From CAWEQO01 sp963811225 (lineage in GTDB: Bacteria > Chloroflexota > Anaerolineae > Anaerolineales > Anaerolineaceae), in NCBI GenBank assembly GCA_963811225.1, contig CAWEQO010000012.1:248001-312000 (forward strand): DNA of 64,000 nt, in the 5' to 3' direction. The position numbers and the translations under genes were made by a program. The notes below the pieces were generated by a model. That model did no database searches, was not told the DNA's origin, and saw nothing but the letters and a program-made list of their open reading frames with translations. Below are positions 17,084 to 26,142 of the stretch, one piece after another; the first letter of the stretch is position 1; each line of letters starts with the position of its first letter.

Positions 17084-17112
17084 ATTATACTAAATCACTC
17101 CAAATTATGCAA
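17084..17112 (-). promoter_or_regulatory. rpmF promoter
   Basis: On the minus strand TTGCAT (17112-17107), 17 bases and a perfect TATAAT (17089-17084) precede the rpmF start by 54 bases. Confidence 0.65.
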
Positions 17113-17134
17113 GCCTTCGGGGGCTGTTTCAGGC

Positions 17135-17216
17135 AGACTTTCAAAAAGTATAATGGTACTGTTAACACATGTCACCGGCATCCGCAAACCGGTGCCATAA
17201 AACTTTTTGAAAGTCT
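17135..17216 (+). promoter_or_regulatory. Promoter -10 and 15-bp inverted repeat in the methyltransferase leader
   Basis: Arms 17135-17149 and 17202-17216 are perfectly complementary over 15 bp. A TATAAT (17148-17153) overlaps the end of the left arm. Between the arms CACCGG and CCGGTG form an inner stem. The right arm ends 11 bases before the methyltransferase start. No clear -35 is visible. The structure may act as an operator or as a translation-modulating fold. Confidence 0.4.
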
Positions 17217-17227
17217 GAGGGCTTCCA

Positions 17228-17863
17228 TTGATCCGTCACTTCATGCGCTGGTTCTTCCGCATGCTCTACCACCCCTTCGCCTGGACCTATGACGCCGTCG
17301 CCTGGGTCGTCTCCGCAGGTCGCTGGAACGATTGGGTGCGCAGCGCAGCCAAGCTCGTACAGGGCCCCACCGTGCTGGAGCTGGGGCACGGGACCGGCCA
17401 CCTGCAGGCGCGCTTGCTGCAAGAAGGCTTTGATGTCTATGGCCTGGATAAGAGCCGTCAAATGGGCCGTCTCGCCGGTCGACGCATCCGGGGCGCAGGC
17501 TTCACCGCCCGCCTCTCCCGCGGCGACGCCCGCGCCTTGCCCTACCCGAGTGGAGCCTTCCAAACCGTCGTCGCCACCTTTCCCAGTGAATACATCGTCG
17601 AACCGGAAACCCTCAGCGAAATCTGCCGAGTCCTAACCCCCGGCGGGCGGCTGGTGGTGCTGGCCTCATCCGTGTTTACCGGCCCCGGCCTGCTCGATCG
17701 CACCCTGGCGCTGCTCTTTCGCATCACCGGGCAGGCCGCACCCTTCGGCGTCGACTTCGACCCCCTCGAACCCTTCACCGAAGCCGGTCTTCAAGCCAGG
17801 CTGCAGTGGATCGAGGCCAAAAACAGCCGCTTGTTATTCGTCATTGCTGACATTCTTCCTTAA
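17228..17863 (+). CDS. Class I SAM-dependent methyltransferase
   Basis: The 211-aa protein has the Rossmann-type methyltransferase core. Motif I is VLELGHGTGHLQ (about residues 48-59), followed by the acidic end of beta-2 (VYGLDKS) and the post-motif GDARALPYPSGAF, then LTPGGRLVVLAS. The N-terminal stretch FMRWFFRMLYHPFAWTYD is amphipathic and could associate with the membrane. The substrate cannot be deduced. The start is TTG at 17228, with GAGGG seven bases upstream; an ATG at 17243 is the alternative but has no ribosome binding site. It could be a UbiE/MenG-like or lipid methyltransferase. Confidence 0.82.
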   Translation: MIRHFMRWFFRMLYHPFAWTYDAVAWVVSAGRWNDWVRSAAKLVQGPTVLELGHGTGHLQARLLQEGFDVYGLDKSRQMGRLAGRRIRGAGFTARLSRGDARALPYPSGAFQTVVATFPSEYIVEPETLSEICRVLTPGGRLVVLASSVFTGPGLLDRTLALLFRITGQAAPFGVDFDPLEPFTEAGLQARLQWIEAKNSRLLFVIADILP

Positions 17864-17866
17864 GGA

Positions 17867-17896
17867 TTGATTATCTCCGGGCTTTTGATGTAAAAT
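17867..17896 (+). promoter_or_regulatory. Promoter of the PP2C-like gene, leaderless arrangement
   Basis: TTGATT (17867-17872), an 18-base spacer and TAAAAT (17891-17896) are followed six bases later by the ATG at 17903, so transcription would begin at about the start codon. Confidence 0.55.
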
Positions 17897-17902
17897 CAGA
17901 AC

Positions 17903-18628
17903 ATGGAAATACAAATCGCGGTCGCAAAAGTCAACAAATACAACTCTCCAGAAGGCGGAGACACGCTCGAAGTCGTCGAGCGCCCCAGCGGCGGAATGAG
18001 CGTCGTGCTGGCGGATGGACGCACCTCCAATCGTGAAGGCAAAGCCGTCTCGACCTTCGTTGTGAGGCGGGTCATCGGCCTGCTCGCGGAGGGCGTGCGT
18101 GACGGAGCCGCCGCACGGGCAGCCTCCGATGCCCTCTTCACCGAGCGGGATGGCGATGAGACAGCCTACCTGAACATCCTCTCCGCCGACTTGCAGACGG
18201 CTACCATCGTCATCAGCCGTAACAATCCTGCCCCGGTGTTCATCGCCCAGCGCGAGCGGGTGGAAAGCCTGAACAGCGAATCACTAGCCATCGGCAATTC
18301 GCGCAACATCCGCCCTGTCATCTCGGAGATCCCCCTCGAAAACGGCACTACCGTTGTCGTCTATACCGACGGCCTGGCCAACTCCGGCAGCGAAATGGGG
18401 CAGTCCATCGACATCTGCACCTTGCTGGAATCGCTGCTCGAAGATCAAGAGCCGACCGCCCAGGAAATCGCCGACACGGTCCTGTCCGAGGCCGTCCGTC
18501 TGGACAACAACCGGCCTAACGATGATATGAGCATCGTCGTCCTACGGGTCTACCCGCGTGAGTCAGACCAGGTACGGCGCATGACCGTGCGTCTCCCGGT
18601 CTCCAACCAATCCAATCGGGAACGATAA
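17903..18628 (+). CDS. PP2C/SpoIIE-type protein phosphatase
   Basis: The 241-aa protein matches the SpoIIE/RsbU-type branch of PPM phosphatases. The metal-binding acidic residues occur in VVLADGRTSN (about 34-43), VVVYTDGLANSG and the C-terminal NDDMSIVVLRV. There is no sensor domain and no transmembrane helix, so this is a free catalytic domain such as RsbX or a short RsbU. Such enzymes usually dephosphorylate anti-sigma-factor antagonists, but no partner-switching genes are nearby. The gene seems monocistronic: a promoter lies directly upstream and a hairpin follows the stop. Confidence 0.82.
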   Translation: MEIQIAVAKVNKYNSPEGGDTLEVVERPSGGMSVVLADGRTSNREGKAVSTFVVRRVIGLLAEGVRDGAAARAASDALFTERDGDETAYLNILSADLQTATIVISRNNPAPVFIAQRERVESLNSESLAIGNSRNIRPVISEIPLENGTTVVVYTDGLANSGSEMGQSIDICTLLESLLEDQEPTAQEIADTVLSEAVRLDNNRPNDDMSIVVLRVYPRESDQVRRMTVRLPVSNQSNRER

Positions 18629-18645
18629 GGACCAATTCGAAATTG

Positions 18646-18681
18646 AAAGAGGAGGCGTCGACCAGCGACGCCTCCCCTTTC
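18646..18681 (+). terminator. Intrinsic terminator after the phosphatase gene
   Basis: GGAGGCGTCG (18651-18660) pairs with CGACGCCTCC (18666-18675) around a 5-base loop. The flanks AAAG and CTTT can pair as well, and CCTTTCT follows. Confidence 0.65.
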
Positions 18682-18774
18682 TGTCGGTGAACGTCAGAGT
18701 GACTCCTTCAGTCCCCATCGGCCCTGCCGCTTTAGCAAATTCTAACCTCCCTGTTCAATAAAAATAAGACAGTG

Positions 18775-18780
18775 TATAAT
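18775..18780 (+). promoter_or_regulatory. secD -10 element
   Basis: A perfect TATAAT lies 56 bases before the secD start. The region 17 bases upstream reads TGTTCA, a poor -35. A GGAGG ribosome site is at 18821. Confidence 0.45.
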
Positions 18781-18836
18781 GATCTCTAATGCCGGCCAGG
18801 GGCTGGCTTTTGTATGAATCGGAGGCTCCCTCTCTC

Positions 18837-20186
18837 ATGAATCGACGTACGATAAACATCATTGTAATTCTGGCAGTTCTTGTCGTCGCCATCTGGATCG
18901 ACCTTCCGGGCAACCCCGGTATCCACGTGGGCAGCATCGATCGCTCTCTGGATACCAAGCTCGGCCTCGACTTGCAAGGTGGCATGCAAATCCTGCTGGA
19001 AGCCGACTTGCCAGATACGACAACGGTCGATCCTCAGGCACTGTCTGACGTGCGCACCATTTTGGAAAACCGCAGCAACGCCCTCGGCGTTGGTGAATCC
19101 AGTTTCCAGACTGCCGGCGCCCGCCGCATCGTTGGCGAGCATCCCGGGGTTACCGACCCTCAGCGCGTGGTCGACATCATCAAACAAACCGGCCTGCTTG
19201 AGTTTGTCCATATGGATGTCAACAATGTGGCCCCGGTTGGCGCCATCGTCCAAACGGATTATGCCCTATCTGGCGATACCGCCGTCCCCTCAACCAACAC
19301 TGCGCTCACCGATACGGTCTACCATACCGTCATGACCGGCGCATCCCTGAACGATGTTGGCGTAACGACCAATCAACTGGGCCAGTACGTTGTCAGTTTT
19401 GAGCTGAAATCGGATGCCACCCAAACCTTCGCTGCTCACACATCCGAAAACGTCGGCAACGTTTTAGCCATCGTGCTCGATAAGCAAGTCATCTCCACCC
19501 CGCGCATCAATTCGGCCATTACAGAAGGTTCGGGCATCATCGAAGGCGGCTTCTCCAACGAATCGGCCAACGGTCTGGCCGTGCAGCTGCGCTACGGCGC
19601 CCTGCCCGTCCCGATGAAGGTTGTCGAGAGCCGTATCGTCGGCCCAACCCTGGGCCAAGACTGGCTTAACAAGAGCATCCTGGCAGGCGCCATCGGATTC
19701 GCCCTGGTCGTCCTGTTCATGATCATCTACTACCGGCTGCCCGGCGCCCTGGCCATCCTCGCCATCCTCAGCTACGCCGCCATTACCCTGGCGCTCTTCA
19801 AGTTCATCCCGGTCACCCTGACCCTGCCCGGCATCGCCGGCTTCCTGCTCAGTACCGGCGGCGCCCTCGACGCCAATATCCTGATGTTCGAGCGCCTGAA
19901 AGAAGAACTGCACAGCGGCCGCAACCTGAAAATTGCCGTCGATTACTCCTGGAAACGGGCCTGGCCCTCCATCCGAGACTCGAACGTCGCCACCCTCATC
20001 ACCAGCGGCATTCTGTTCTGGTTCGGATCCGCCTATGGCGCCACCATCGTCAAGGGCTTCGCCCTGACCCTGGCCTTGGGCATGATCATTTCCCTGTTCA
20101 GCGCCATTATGATCACCCGCACCCTGTTGAGTATCGCAGCCGATTCGATCAATCCTGCCGACCACGTCCGCTGGTTTGGCGCTTGA
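18837..20186 (+). CDS. secD: Protein translocase subunit SecD
   Basis: SecD works with SecF to use the proton-motive force in pulling proteins out of the SecYEG channel. The 449-aa protein has an N-terminal membrane helix (about 5-22), the SecD signature LGLDLQGGMQILLEA, a large periplasmic region and five further membrane helices from about residue 280. The RND-type conserved segments ILAGAIGFALVVLFMIIYYR and GAALDAN-like GGALDANILMFERLKEEL are present. The ATG at 18837 has a GGAGG upstream. secF follows 13 bases after the stop, so the two genes form an operon. Confidence 0.96.
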   Translation: MNRRTINIIVILAVLVVAIWIDLPGNPGIHVGSIDRSLDTKLGLDLQGGMQILLEADLPDTTTVDPQALSDVRTILENRSNALGVGESSFQTAGARRIVGEHPGVTDPQRVVDIIKQTGLLEFVHMDVNNVAPVGAIVQTDYALSGDTAVPSTNTALTDTVYHTVMTGASLNDVGVTTNQLGQYVVSFELKSDATQTFAAHTSENVGNVLAIVLDKQVISTPRINSAITEGSGIIEGGFSNESANGLAVQLRYGALPVPMKVVESRIVGPTLGQDWLNKSILAGAIGFALVVLFMIIYYRLPGALAILAILSYAAITLALFKFIPVTLTLPGIAGFLLSTGGALDANILMFERLKEELHSGRNLKIAVDYSWKRAWPSIRDSNVATLITSGILFWFGSAYGATIVKGFALTLALGMIISLFSAIMITRTLLSIAADSINPADHVRWFGA

Positions 20187-20199
20187 GAGGTATACGATC

Positions 20200-21120
20200 A
20201 TGATAAATATCCTTGGAAAACGATACCTGTTCTTTGCCCTTTCGCTCGTTCTGATCCTGCCCGGCCTGATCATTATCGCCCTGCACGGACTGCCCCTGGC
20301 GATCGACTTCACCGGCGGCACCATGCTCGAAGTCAGCTTCGCCAACGGCGCCCCGCCCCAACCGGCCCAGGTTGTCCAGCTTTACAACGATCTCGGCCTG
20401 ACCGATGTCCAGGTGCAAACCACCAACGAAGGCCACCTGGTCATCCGCTCACAGTTTATGGATGAGACCACCCGCATCGATATCCTCAATGCCATGGAGC
20501 AGCAGACCAACTCCAAAGTCGAGATCGTCAGCTCCGACAGCGTCGGCCCAACCATCGGCCAAGAAGTGACCTCGCGCGCCGCCATGGCGGTTGGCGTCGC
20601 CGCCTTGGGCGTCATCCTCTACATTACCTTCGCCTTTCGGGGCATCGCGCACGCATTCCGCTACGGCGTCTGCGCCATCATCGCCATGTTCCACGACTTT
20701 CTGGTCGTGATCAGCCTGTCGGCCATCGGCGGCTACTTCTTCGGTTGGCAGGTCGACTCCTTGTTCCTGACTGCGCTGCTGACCGTGATCGGCTTCTCGG
20801 TGCAGGATAAGATCGTGGTGTTCGACCGCATCCGCGAGAACAGCTCCATCTATCGTAAACTGCCCTTCGAGACCCTCGCGAATCACTCCATCATCCAGAC
20901 CCTCCAGCGCTCGATCAATACCCAGCTCATGACCTCCGAATTCATGCTGCTTTCCCTGGCCCTGATCGGTGGCGTCACCCTGCGCGAGTTCGCCATCATC
21001 CTGCTGGTCGGCCTCTTCATGGGTACCTACTCCTCCATTTTCATCGCCGCCCCCATCCTGGTACTGTGGGAGAAGAAAGAGTGGCGCACCTGGTTCGGCC
21101 GCAAACCGGCAGTCGCCTGA
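20200..21120 (+). CDS. secF: Protein translocase subunit SecF
   Basis: The 306-aa protein has an N-terminal membrane helix, the family motif AIDFTGGTMLEV, a small periplasmic domain and five more helices. The conserved segments include GFSVQDKIVVFDRIREN and the preceding aspartate-rich FHDF. The ATG at 20200 has GAGAGG upstream; the longer open frame beginning at 20176 overlaps the secD stop and is less likely. A 13-bp hairpin follows the stop codon. Confidence 0.96.
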   Translation: MINILGKRYLFFALSLVLILPGLIIIALHGLPLAIDFTGGTMLEVSFANGAPPQPAQVVQLYNDLGLTDVQVQTTNEGHLVIRSQFMDETTRIDILNAMEQQTNSKVEIVSSDSVGPTIGQEVTSRAAMAVGVAALGVILYITFAFRGIAHAFRYGVCAIIAMFHDFLVVISLSAIGGYFFGWQVDSLFLTALLTVIGFSVQDKIVVFDRIRENSSIYRKLPFETLANHSIIQTLQRSINTQLMTSEFMLLSLALIGGVTLREFAIILLVGLFMGTYSSIFIAAPILVLWEKKEWRTWFGRKPAVA

Positions 21121-21152
21121 TATTTTCGAGAGTAAATCCGAGCAGAAATTAA

Positions 21153-21182
21153 GAATGGAGGGCAGTCTTCTGCCCTCCATTC
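21153..21182 (+). terminator. Terminator of secDF
   Basis: Arms 21153-21165 and 21170-21182 (13 bp, perfect) surround a 4-base loop 33 bases after the secF stop, followed by TCGTTT. Confidence 0.6.
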
Positions 21183-21330
21183 TCGTTTAACATCTGTGGG
21201 TGGCCGGACCCAGTTAGCCCTCACGTCCGTCTGCCCTTTCAGAACCTTTACTTCATTCTCCTCGTTCACTGGTACAATTAAAGATGCCATCCGGCGGAAT
21301 TCCATCTTCTCGAAGAAAGAGAGACGATCT

Positions 21331-22353
21331 ATGCGCAAAGAAGTTGTCCTGATCACGGGAGCGAACGGTGAAATCGGGCACGGGCTCATCGAGCATCTCG
21401 GCAAGCAAGGCGAAGTGGCCATCGTAGCCATGGATATCATGCAGCTGGATTCTTACCTCCTGCCTTATTGCCAGCGTTTCATCCAGGGTGATATTCTGGA
21501 CGGCATGCTTTTAGGGAGATTGGTTGCTGAATACGAGATCCGCACCATCTTCCACCTGGCCTCGGTCCTCTCGACCAAGGCCGAATACAACCCCGAAGGG
21601 GCTCATAAAGTGAACGTCGAAGGCACGCTCAACCTGCTGCGCCTGGCTTACGAACAGTCACAGTGGCAAGGGCGTGAGGTGAAATTCATCTATCCCAGTT
21701 CCATTGCCGCCTACGGTCTGCCGGACGTACAAACCAAGCAGAGCGCCGGTAAGGTCAAAGAATCCGACTGGCTCTTACCCACCACCATGTATGGCTGCAA
21801 CAAGCTGTACTGCGAGCATCTCGGGCGCTATTACGGCAGCTACTACCGCCAGCTGGCCGTTGACCGCCAAAAGCACAGCATCGACTTCCGCTCCCTGCGC
21901 TTCCCAGGCCTGATCAGCGCCGTGACCATCCCCACCGGCGGCACCAGCGATTACGCCTCCGAGATGATCCATCACGCCGCCCAAGACCTGGACTACGATT
22001 GCTTCGTCCGCTCGGACACCTGCCTGCCCTTCATGGTCATGCCCGATGCGGTCAAGTCCTTGCTCATGCTGGAAGCAGCTCCGCGCGAAAACCTGACCCA
22101 ACTGGTCTACAACGTTACCAGCTTCAGCGTCACGGCCAATGAGATCACACAAATGGTGCAGAAGGCATTCCCAGGCATCCAGGTCAACTCCACACCCCAC
22201 TCCGCCCGCCAGGCCATCGTCGACAGCTGGCCTTCCGACATCGACAACTCCGCAGCCCGGCATGATTGGGGCTGGCAGCCCGACTATAACCAGCAGCGTT
22301 CGTTTGAGGAGTACCTGATCCCCACCATCCGGCAGCATTATTTCAACGAGTGA
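21331..22353 (+). CDS. NAD-dependent epimerase/dehydratase, SDR-type L-threonine dehydrogenase-like
   Basis: The 340-aa protein has the NAD-binding motif ITGANGEIGHGL at the N-terminus, the extended-SDR stretch FHLASVLSTKAEYNP, catalytic Ser in YPSSIAAYG and the YxxxK motif YGCNKLYCE. The segments LRFPGLIS, TSDYASEMIHHA and LPFMVMPDAVKSLLMLEA match the SDR form of L-threonine 3-dehydrogenase, which makes 2-amino-3-ketobutyrate. A nucleotide-sugar epimerase is the alternative. The ATG at 21331 follows AAGAAAGAGAG. A TACAAT at 21273 is a possible -10. htpG begins 48 bases after the stop. Confidence 0.83.
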   Translation: MRKEVVLITGANGEIGHGLIEHLGKQGEVAIVAMDIMQLDSYLLPYCQRFIQGDILDGMLLGRLVAEYEIRTIFHLASVLSTKAEYNPEGAHKVNVEGTLNLLRLAYEQSQWQGREVKFIYPSSIAAYGLPDVQTKQSAGKVKESDWLLPTTMYGCNKLYCEHLGRYYGSYYRQLAVDRQKHSIDFRSLRFPGLISAVTIPTGGTSDYASEMIHHAAQDLDYDCFVRSDTCLPFMVMPDAVKSLLMLEAAPRENLTQLVYNVTSFSVTANEITQMVQKAFPGIQVNSTPHSARQAIVDSWPSDIDNSAARHDWGWQPDYNQQRSFEEYLIPTIRQHYFNE

Positions 22354-22401
22354 AGTGAATGATTTTCCAACCCAGGGAGAATAAAATCCAGGAGGTAATT
22401 T

Positions 22402-24297
22402 ATGACAGTTCCTGAAACACCCAACCAGGGGGAGGCAATTCCATTTAAGGCCGAAACCCGCCAGCTTCTCGATATTCTCATCCATTCCCTGTATACCGAA
22501 CGTGAAGTTTTTCTGCGCGAGCTGGTCTCGAACGCATCCGATGCGCTGACCCGCATGAGCTTCGAAATGCTTACCCATCGCGACATCTTCGATCCGGAAG
22601 CCGAGCTGGCCATCTGGATCACGGTCGATAAGGAAAAGAAGCAGATCGGCATTCGCGACACCGGCGTGGGCATGACGATGGAAGAGTTGGTCCAGAACCT
22701 TGGCACCATTGCCCACTCCGGCGCCCGGGATTTCATCGAGGCCGCCCAGGAAGGCGCCCCTAATTTGTCCGATATGATTGGGCAGTTTGGTGTCGGCTTT
22801 TATTCGGCCTTCATGGTCGCTGATTGGATCCGGGTTGTTTCACGTTCCTATCGTCCCGAGGCGCAGGCCGCCCAATGGTATTCCACCGGCGACGATACCT
22901 ACACCATCGACCCCGCCGAGAAGGAGACCCGCGGCACCGAGGTGACCGTCCAACTCAAAGAGGATGCCGCTGAGTTCGCCGATGAGAACCGCCTGCGCGA
23001 CATCATCCGCAGGCACTCCGACTACGTCCCCTTCCCCATCTATGTGGGTGAAAGCCAGGAGCAAGTCAACCGCCAGTCCGCCCTGTGGCGCAAGCAGCCG
23101 CGCTCCGTGGAAGCCGAGCAGTATACCGACTTCTACCGTCAGCTGACCCTCGACTACGAAGAGCCGCTCACCCAACTCCACCTCGCGATCGACGCTCCCG
23201 TGCAGATGTATGCTTTGTTGTACGTGCCTGTCTCGGCCGAACGCAGCATGTTCTCTCCCCGTAAGCAGGAGGGCCTGGCTCTGTATGCCCGCAAGGTGCT
23301 GATCCAGGAGTACAACAAAGACCTGCTGCCCGAGTATTTTCGCTTTGTGCAGGGCGTGGTCGACTCAGAAGATCTGCCGCTGAATGTGTCGCGCGAGTCG
23401 ATCCAATCCAACCGGGTAATGGCGCAGCTGAAGAAGCTGCTCACCGCCAAGCTGATCGACCATCTTAAGTCCCTCGGTAAGGATAACGCCGAAAAGTACG
23501 CCGTTTTCTGGAAGGAGTACAGCCGCTACGTCAAAGAAGGCGTGGCGACCGACGCCGACAATTACGAAGCCCTGCTGCCGCTGCTGCGCTATCACACCCT
23601 TCAAAAACCGCACGAGTGGGTCTCGCTGGACGACTACGTGCAGGCTATGCAGCTCGACCAGAAGAAAATTTACTACATCCTCGGTGACGATGAACGCTCG
23701 ATCGCGAACAGCCCGCATCTCGAGGTTTTCCGCCGCAAAGGCTACGATGTGCTCCTGCTGGCCGATCCCATGGACCCGTTCACCTTGCTGCGCCTGAACA
23801 CATTCGGCGATTTCGACCTGGCCGATGCTTCCAAAGAAGAGCTGGAAATGCCGGAAGAAGAGCGGCAGCCGGAGGAGAAGCTGTCCGAGACCCACGTGGA
23901 AGACCTGGTCGGTCGTTTCAAAGGCCAGTTGGGTGAGCGCGTCTCCGATGTGCGCTCAACCGCCCGCCTGGTTGAGTCCCCGGCCCGTCTGGTCGACACC
24001 GAAGGCTCCCTCGATCCGCAAATCCAACGGGTCTACAAGATGATCAACCGTGAGTTCGACGCTCCCCAGAAGGTTCTGGAAATTAACCCCCAGCATCCCA
24101 TCCTCAAGCGCCTCAGCGCCCTGCCCGGCAGCGACCCGCTCAATGCCCTGATCATCGAGCAGGTCTACGAAGATGCCCTGCTGATCGAGGGGCTGCACCC
24201 CGACCCTGCCGGAATGATCCAGCGCATCCAGCGCCTGATGGAGAAGGCCTTGGAAACCAATCCCGGCTTCGAAGAAACGGGAGAAGAGAGCTTGTGA
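22402..24297 (+). CDS. htpG: Molecular chaperone HtpG (Hsp90)
   Basis: The 631-aa protein shows the GHKL ATPase domain with ELVSNASDALTRMSF, DTGVGMTMEELVQNLGTIA and IGQFGVGFYSAFMVAD. The middle domain has the catalytic-loop arginine region NVSRESIQSN, and a C-terminal dimerisation domain follows. The length is typical of bacterial HtpG. The start has AGGAGG seven bases upstream. The stop overlaps the GTG start of the next gene by four bases, so the two are translationally coupled. No heat-shock element was recognised in the short upstream spacer. Confidence 0.97.
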   Translation: MTVPETPNQGEAIPFKAETRQLLDILIHSLYTEREVFLRELVSNASDALTRMSFEMLTHRDIFDPEAELAIWITVDKEKKQIGIRDTGVGMTMEELVQNLGTIAHSGARDFIEAAQEGAPNLSDMIGQFGVGFYSAFMVADWIRVVSRSYRPEAQAAQWYSTGDDTYTIDPAEKETRGTEVTVQLKEDAAEFADENRLRDIIRRHSDYVPFPIYVGESQEQVNRQSALWRKQPRSVEAEQYTDFYRQLTLDYEEPLTQLHLAIDAPVQMYALLYVPVSAERSMFSPRKQEGLALYARKVLIQEYNKDLLPEYFRFVQGVVDSEDLPLNVSRESIQSNRVMAQLKKLLTAKLIDHLKSLGKDNAEKYAVFWKEYSRYVKEGVATDADNYEALLPLLRYHTLQKPHEWVSLDDYVQAMQLDQKKIYYILGDDERSIANSPHLEVFRRKGYDVLLLADPMDPFTLLRLNTFGDFDLADASKEELEMPEEERQPEEKLSETHVEDLVGRFKGQLGERVSDVRSTARLVESPARLVDTEGSLDPQIQRVYKMINREFDAPQKVLEINPQHPILKRLSALPGSDPLNALIIEQVYEDALLIEGLHPDPAGMIQRIQRLMEKALETNPGFEETGEESL

Positions 24298-25274
24298 GCC
24301 CTACGGCACACGTGTTTGTGACCCGCAAGATCGCCCAGACGGCTTTGGACCGTCTGGGCGAGAGTATCCATCAGGAGGTCTGGCCGCATGAAGAGCCGCC
24401 CCCTCACGACGTATTACTGGAGAAGGCCCCCGGGCTGGACGGCCTGCTGACCCTGCTCACCGACCCGATCGACGCCGAGATCATCGCAGCCGCTCCGCAG
24501 CTGAAAGTCATCAGCCAGATGGCGGTCGGCTTCGACAACATCGACGTCCAGGCCGCCACCCACCGCGGCATCCCAGTCGGACATACCCCCGGCGTGCTGG
24601 CCGAGACCACCGCCGACTTCACCTGGGCGCTGCTGATGGCCGCCGCCCGTCGGGTGGTCGAGGCTGACGCAGAAGTGCGCCGGGGCATCTGGAAACCCTG
24701 GGGGCCAGACGTCCTCACCGGCCCGGATGTCTACGGCGCAACGCTCGGCGTCGTCGGGTTTGGGCGCATCGGGCAGGCCGTCGCCCGCCGGGCCAATGGC
24801 TTCAGGATGCGCGTGCTCTACAACGACCCCAAGCGCATCCCAGAGATGGAAGAGCCGCTGGGCGTGACCTGGGTCGAGCTGGATGAGCTGCTGGAGCGTT
24901 CCGACTTCGTCAGCCTGCACGTCTACCTCTCGCCTGAAACCCGCTACCTGATCGACCGCGCCGCATTCGAGAAGATGAAACCCTCTGCCGTGCTGGTCAA
25001 CACCTCGCGCGGCCCGGTAGTTAACCCGGATGCGCTGCTGTGGGCGCTGCAAGAGAAGAAAATCGCCGCAGCAGCCCTGGACGTGTTCGATCCCGAGCCC
25101 ATCCCGGCAGACCACCCGCTGCATTCGCTGCCTAACGCCATTATCACACCTCACATCGCCAGCGCCAGCATCCAGACACGCCGCAAGATGGCCGAGATCG
25201 CCGTGGACAATCTGCTGGCCGGGTTGAAGGGCGAGCGTCTAACGTTCTGTGCGAACCCGGACGTTTACAAGTAA
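24294..25274 (+). CDS. D-2-hydroxyacid dehydrogenase (glyoxylate/hydroxypyruvate reductase type)
   Basis: The 326-aa protein has the substrate-binding lobes and the NAD(P)-binding motif GVVGFGRIGQAVARR. The catalytic Arg lies in NTSRGPVVN, the Glu in DVFDPEP and the His in TPHIASAS, which is the complete Arg/Glu/His set of the family. GRHPR-like enzymes reduce glyoxylate or hydroxypyruvate; a D-glycerate dehydrogenase role is equally possible. The GTG start overlaps the htpG stop (GTGA, 24294-24297). Confidence 0.9.
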   Translation: MSPTAHVFVTRKIAQTALDRLGESIHQEVWPHEEPPPHDVLLEKAPGLDGLLTLLTDPIDAEIIAAAPQLKVISQMAVGFDNIDVQAATHRGIPVGHTPGVLAETTADFTWALLMAAARRVVEADAEVRRGIWKPWGPDVLTGPDVYGATLGVVGFGRIGQAVARRANGFRMRVLYNDPKRIPEMEEPLGVTWVELDELLERSDFVSLHVYLSPETRYLIDRAAFEKMKPSAVLVNTSRGPVVNPDALLWALQEKKIAAAALDVFDPEPIPADHPLHSLPNAIITPHIASASIQTRRKMAEIAVDNLLAGLKGERLTFCANPDVYK

Positions 25275-25292
25275 TTCGGGGATTTGATCGAT

Positions 25293-25697
25293 TCAACGGT
25301 TCGCCATCCCGGCCAGCAGCAAACCGAATGAATGGTTCAACTGTTCTTCCAGGTTCACCACAGCACCATGGCCCCCTCGATCGCCGCGCCGAAAGCGACG
25401 GCTGTTTTTTCCGCGTCTACCCGGCTGAAAGTCGCCGTCGTCGATGCCTTTCTCAATCAGCCGCGCCAACAAGTCGATGTAGGTTTGTAAGTAGCCCTTC
25501 ATCGCTGAGCGCGCTTGCCGGTTTCGGAAAGCCAGGGCGTAGAACGCATAGGCAATCGGCAGCAGGCGAGTCATTTGTTGGAGCCCGCGCAGCGTTGATT
25601 GGATGAACTCTCTCAGCAGTTCTGCGGCCGGCTCATTCCGTATAACCAGTTCAGGCGCGCTTATCGAGCGACGCTTATCATAGATCGAAAAATGACA
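25293..25697 (-). pseudogene. Decayed TetR-family regulator, C-terminal remnant
   Basis: On the minus strand the reading resembles a TetR ligand domain: LREFIQSTLRGLQQ, LLPIAYAFYALAFRNRQAR and LLARLIEKGIDDGDFQP. The frame then shifts to VDAEKTAVAFGAAIEGAMVLW and shifts back to NLEEQLNHSFGLLLAGM, so two compensating frameshifts lie near 25440 and 25370. Further upstream only FSIYDKRRS can be read, and no convincing HTH remains. The 93-aa open frame at 25293-25574 is just part of this remnant. The left limit is the stop codon; the right limit is approximate. Confidence 0.6.
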
Positions 25698-26142
25698 ATC
25701 GGGAGGTGAGGTCGTCCCGGCGTCAGCTGTTTTGCTTGCCCAGCTGGTCCATTGTGCTGTAAACCGGAGAATAAATGATAAAGGTACTATCGAAAAGGGT
25801 ACTTTTGTTTTCTCATTATTAAGTAAAATTGATTAGGTGAGTGTGCAATGAGAGATCTCTTCCCGGTTACCTTCCTACCCAATTGCCCAGCAGTTAAGCA
25901 TATGGATCGAGCATTGTTTCTCCCTGCGCTGTATTCCTATCGCCGGGGATTTTTTGTCTTGCCCTGATACGCTCCGAACCATTGGACGGCCCTTGATCAG
26001 GGAGTTACCGCAATACGAATCATCCGCAGGAAGAGGAGCTTAAGGTATACTTGGGAACGGGATATATTAAAAATAGAACGCGCATTACGCCGCATCCAGG
26101 CATCATTCGATGAGAAATTTATCTCTTCTAGGAGGAAAAAAC
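25698..26142. other. Non-coding stretch before the acyl-CoA synthetase gene
   Basis: No gene could be supported here. An imperfect dyad, AAAGGTAC (25780-25787) and GTACTTTT (25799-25806), could be an old operator of the decayed TetR gene. The strong ribosome binding site TAGGAGG just before 26143 belongs to the next gene. Base composition is lower in GC than the surroundings. Confidence 0.4.

Noticed and set aside
17181..17194. Possible sigma-54 site on the minus strand (TGGCACCGGTTTGC)
   Set aside because: GG and GC are nine bases apart instead of ten, and the position is not upstream of a suitably oriented gene start.
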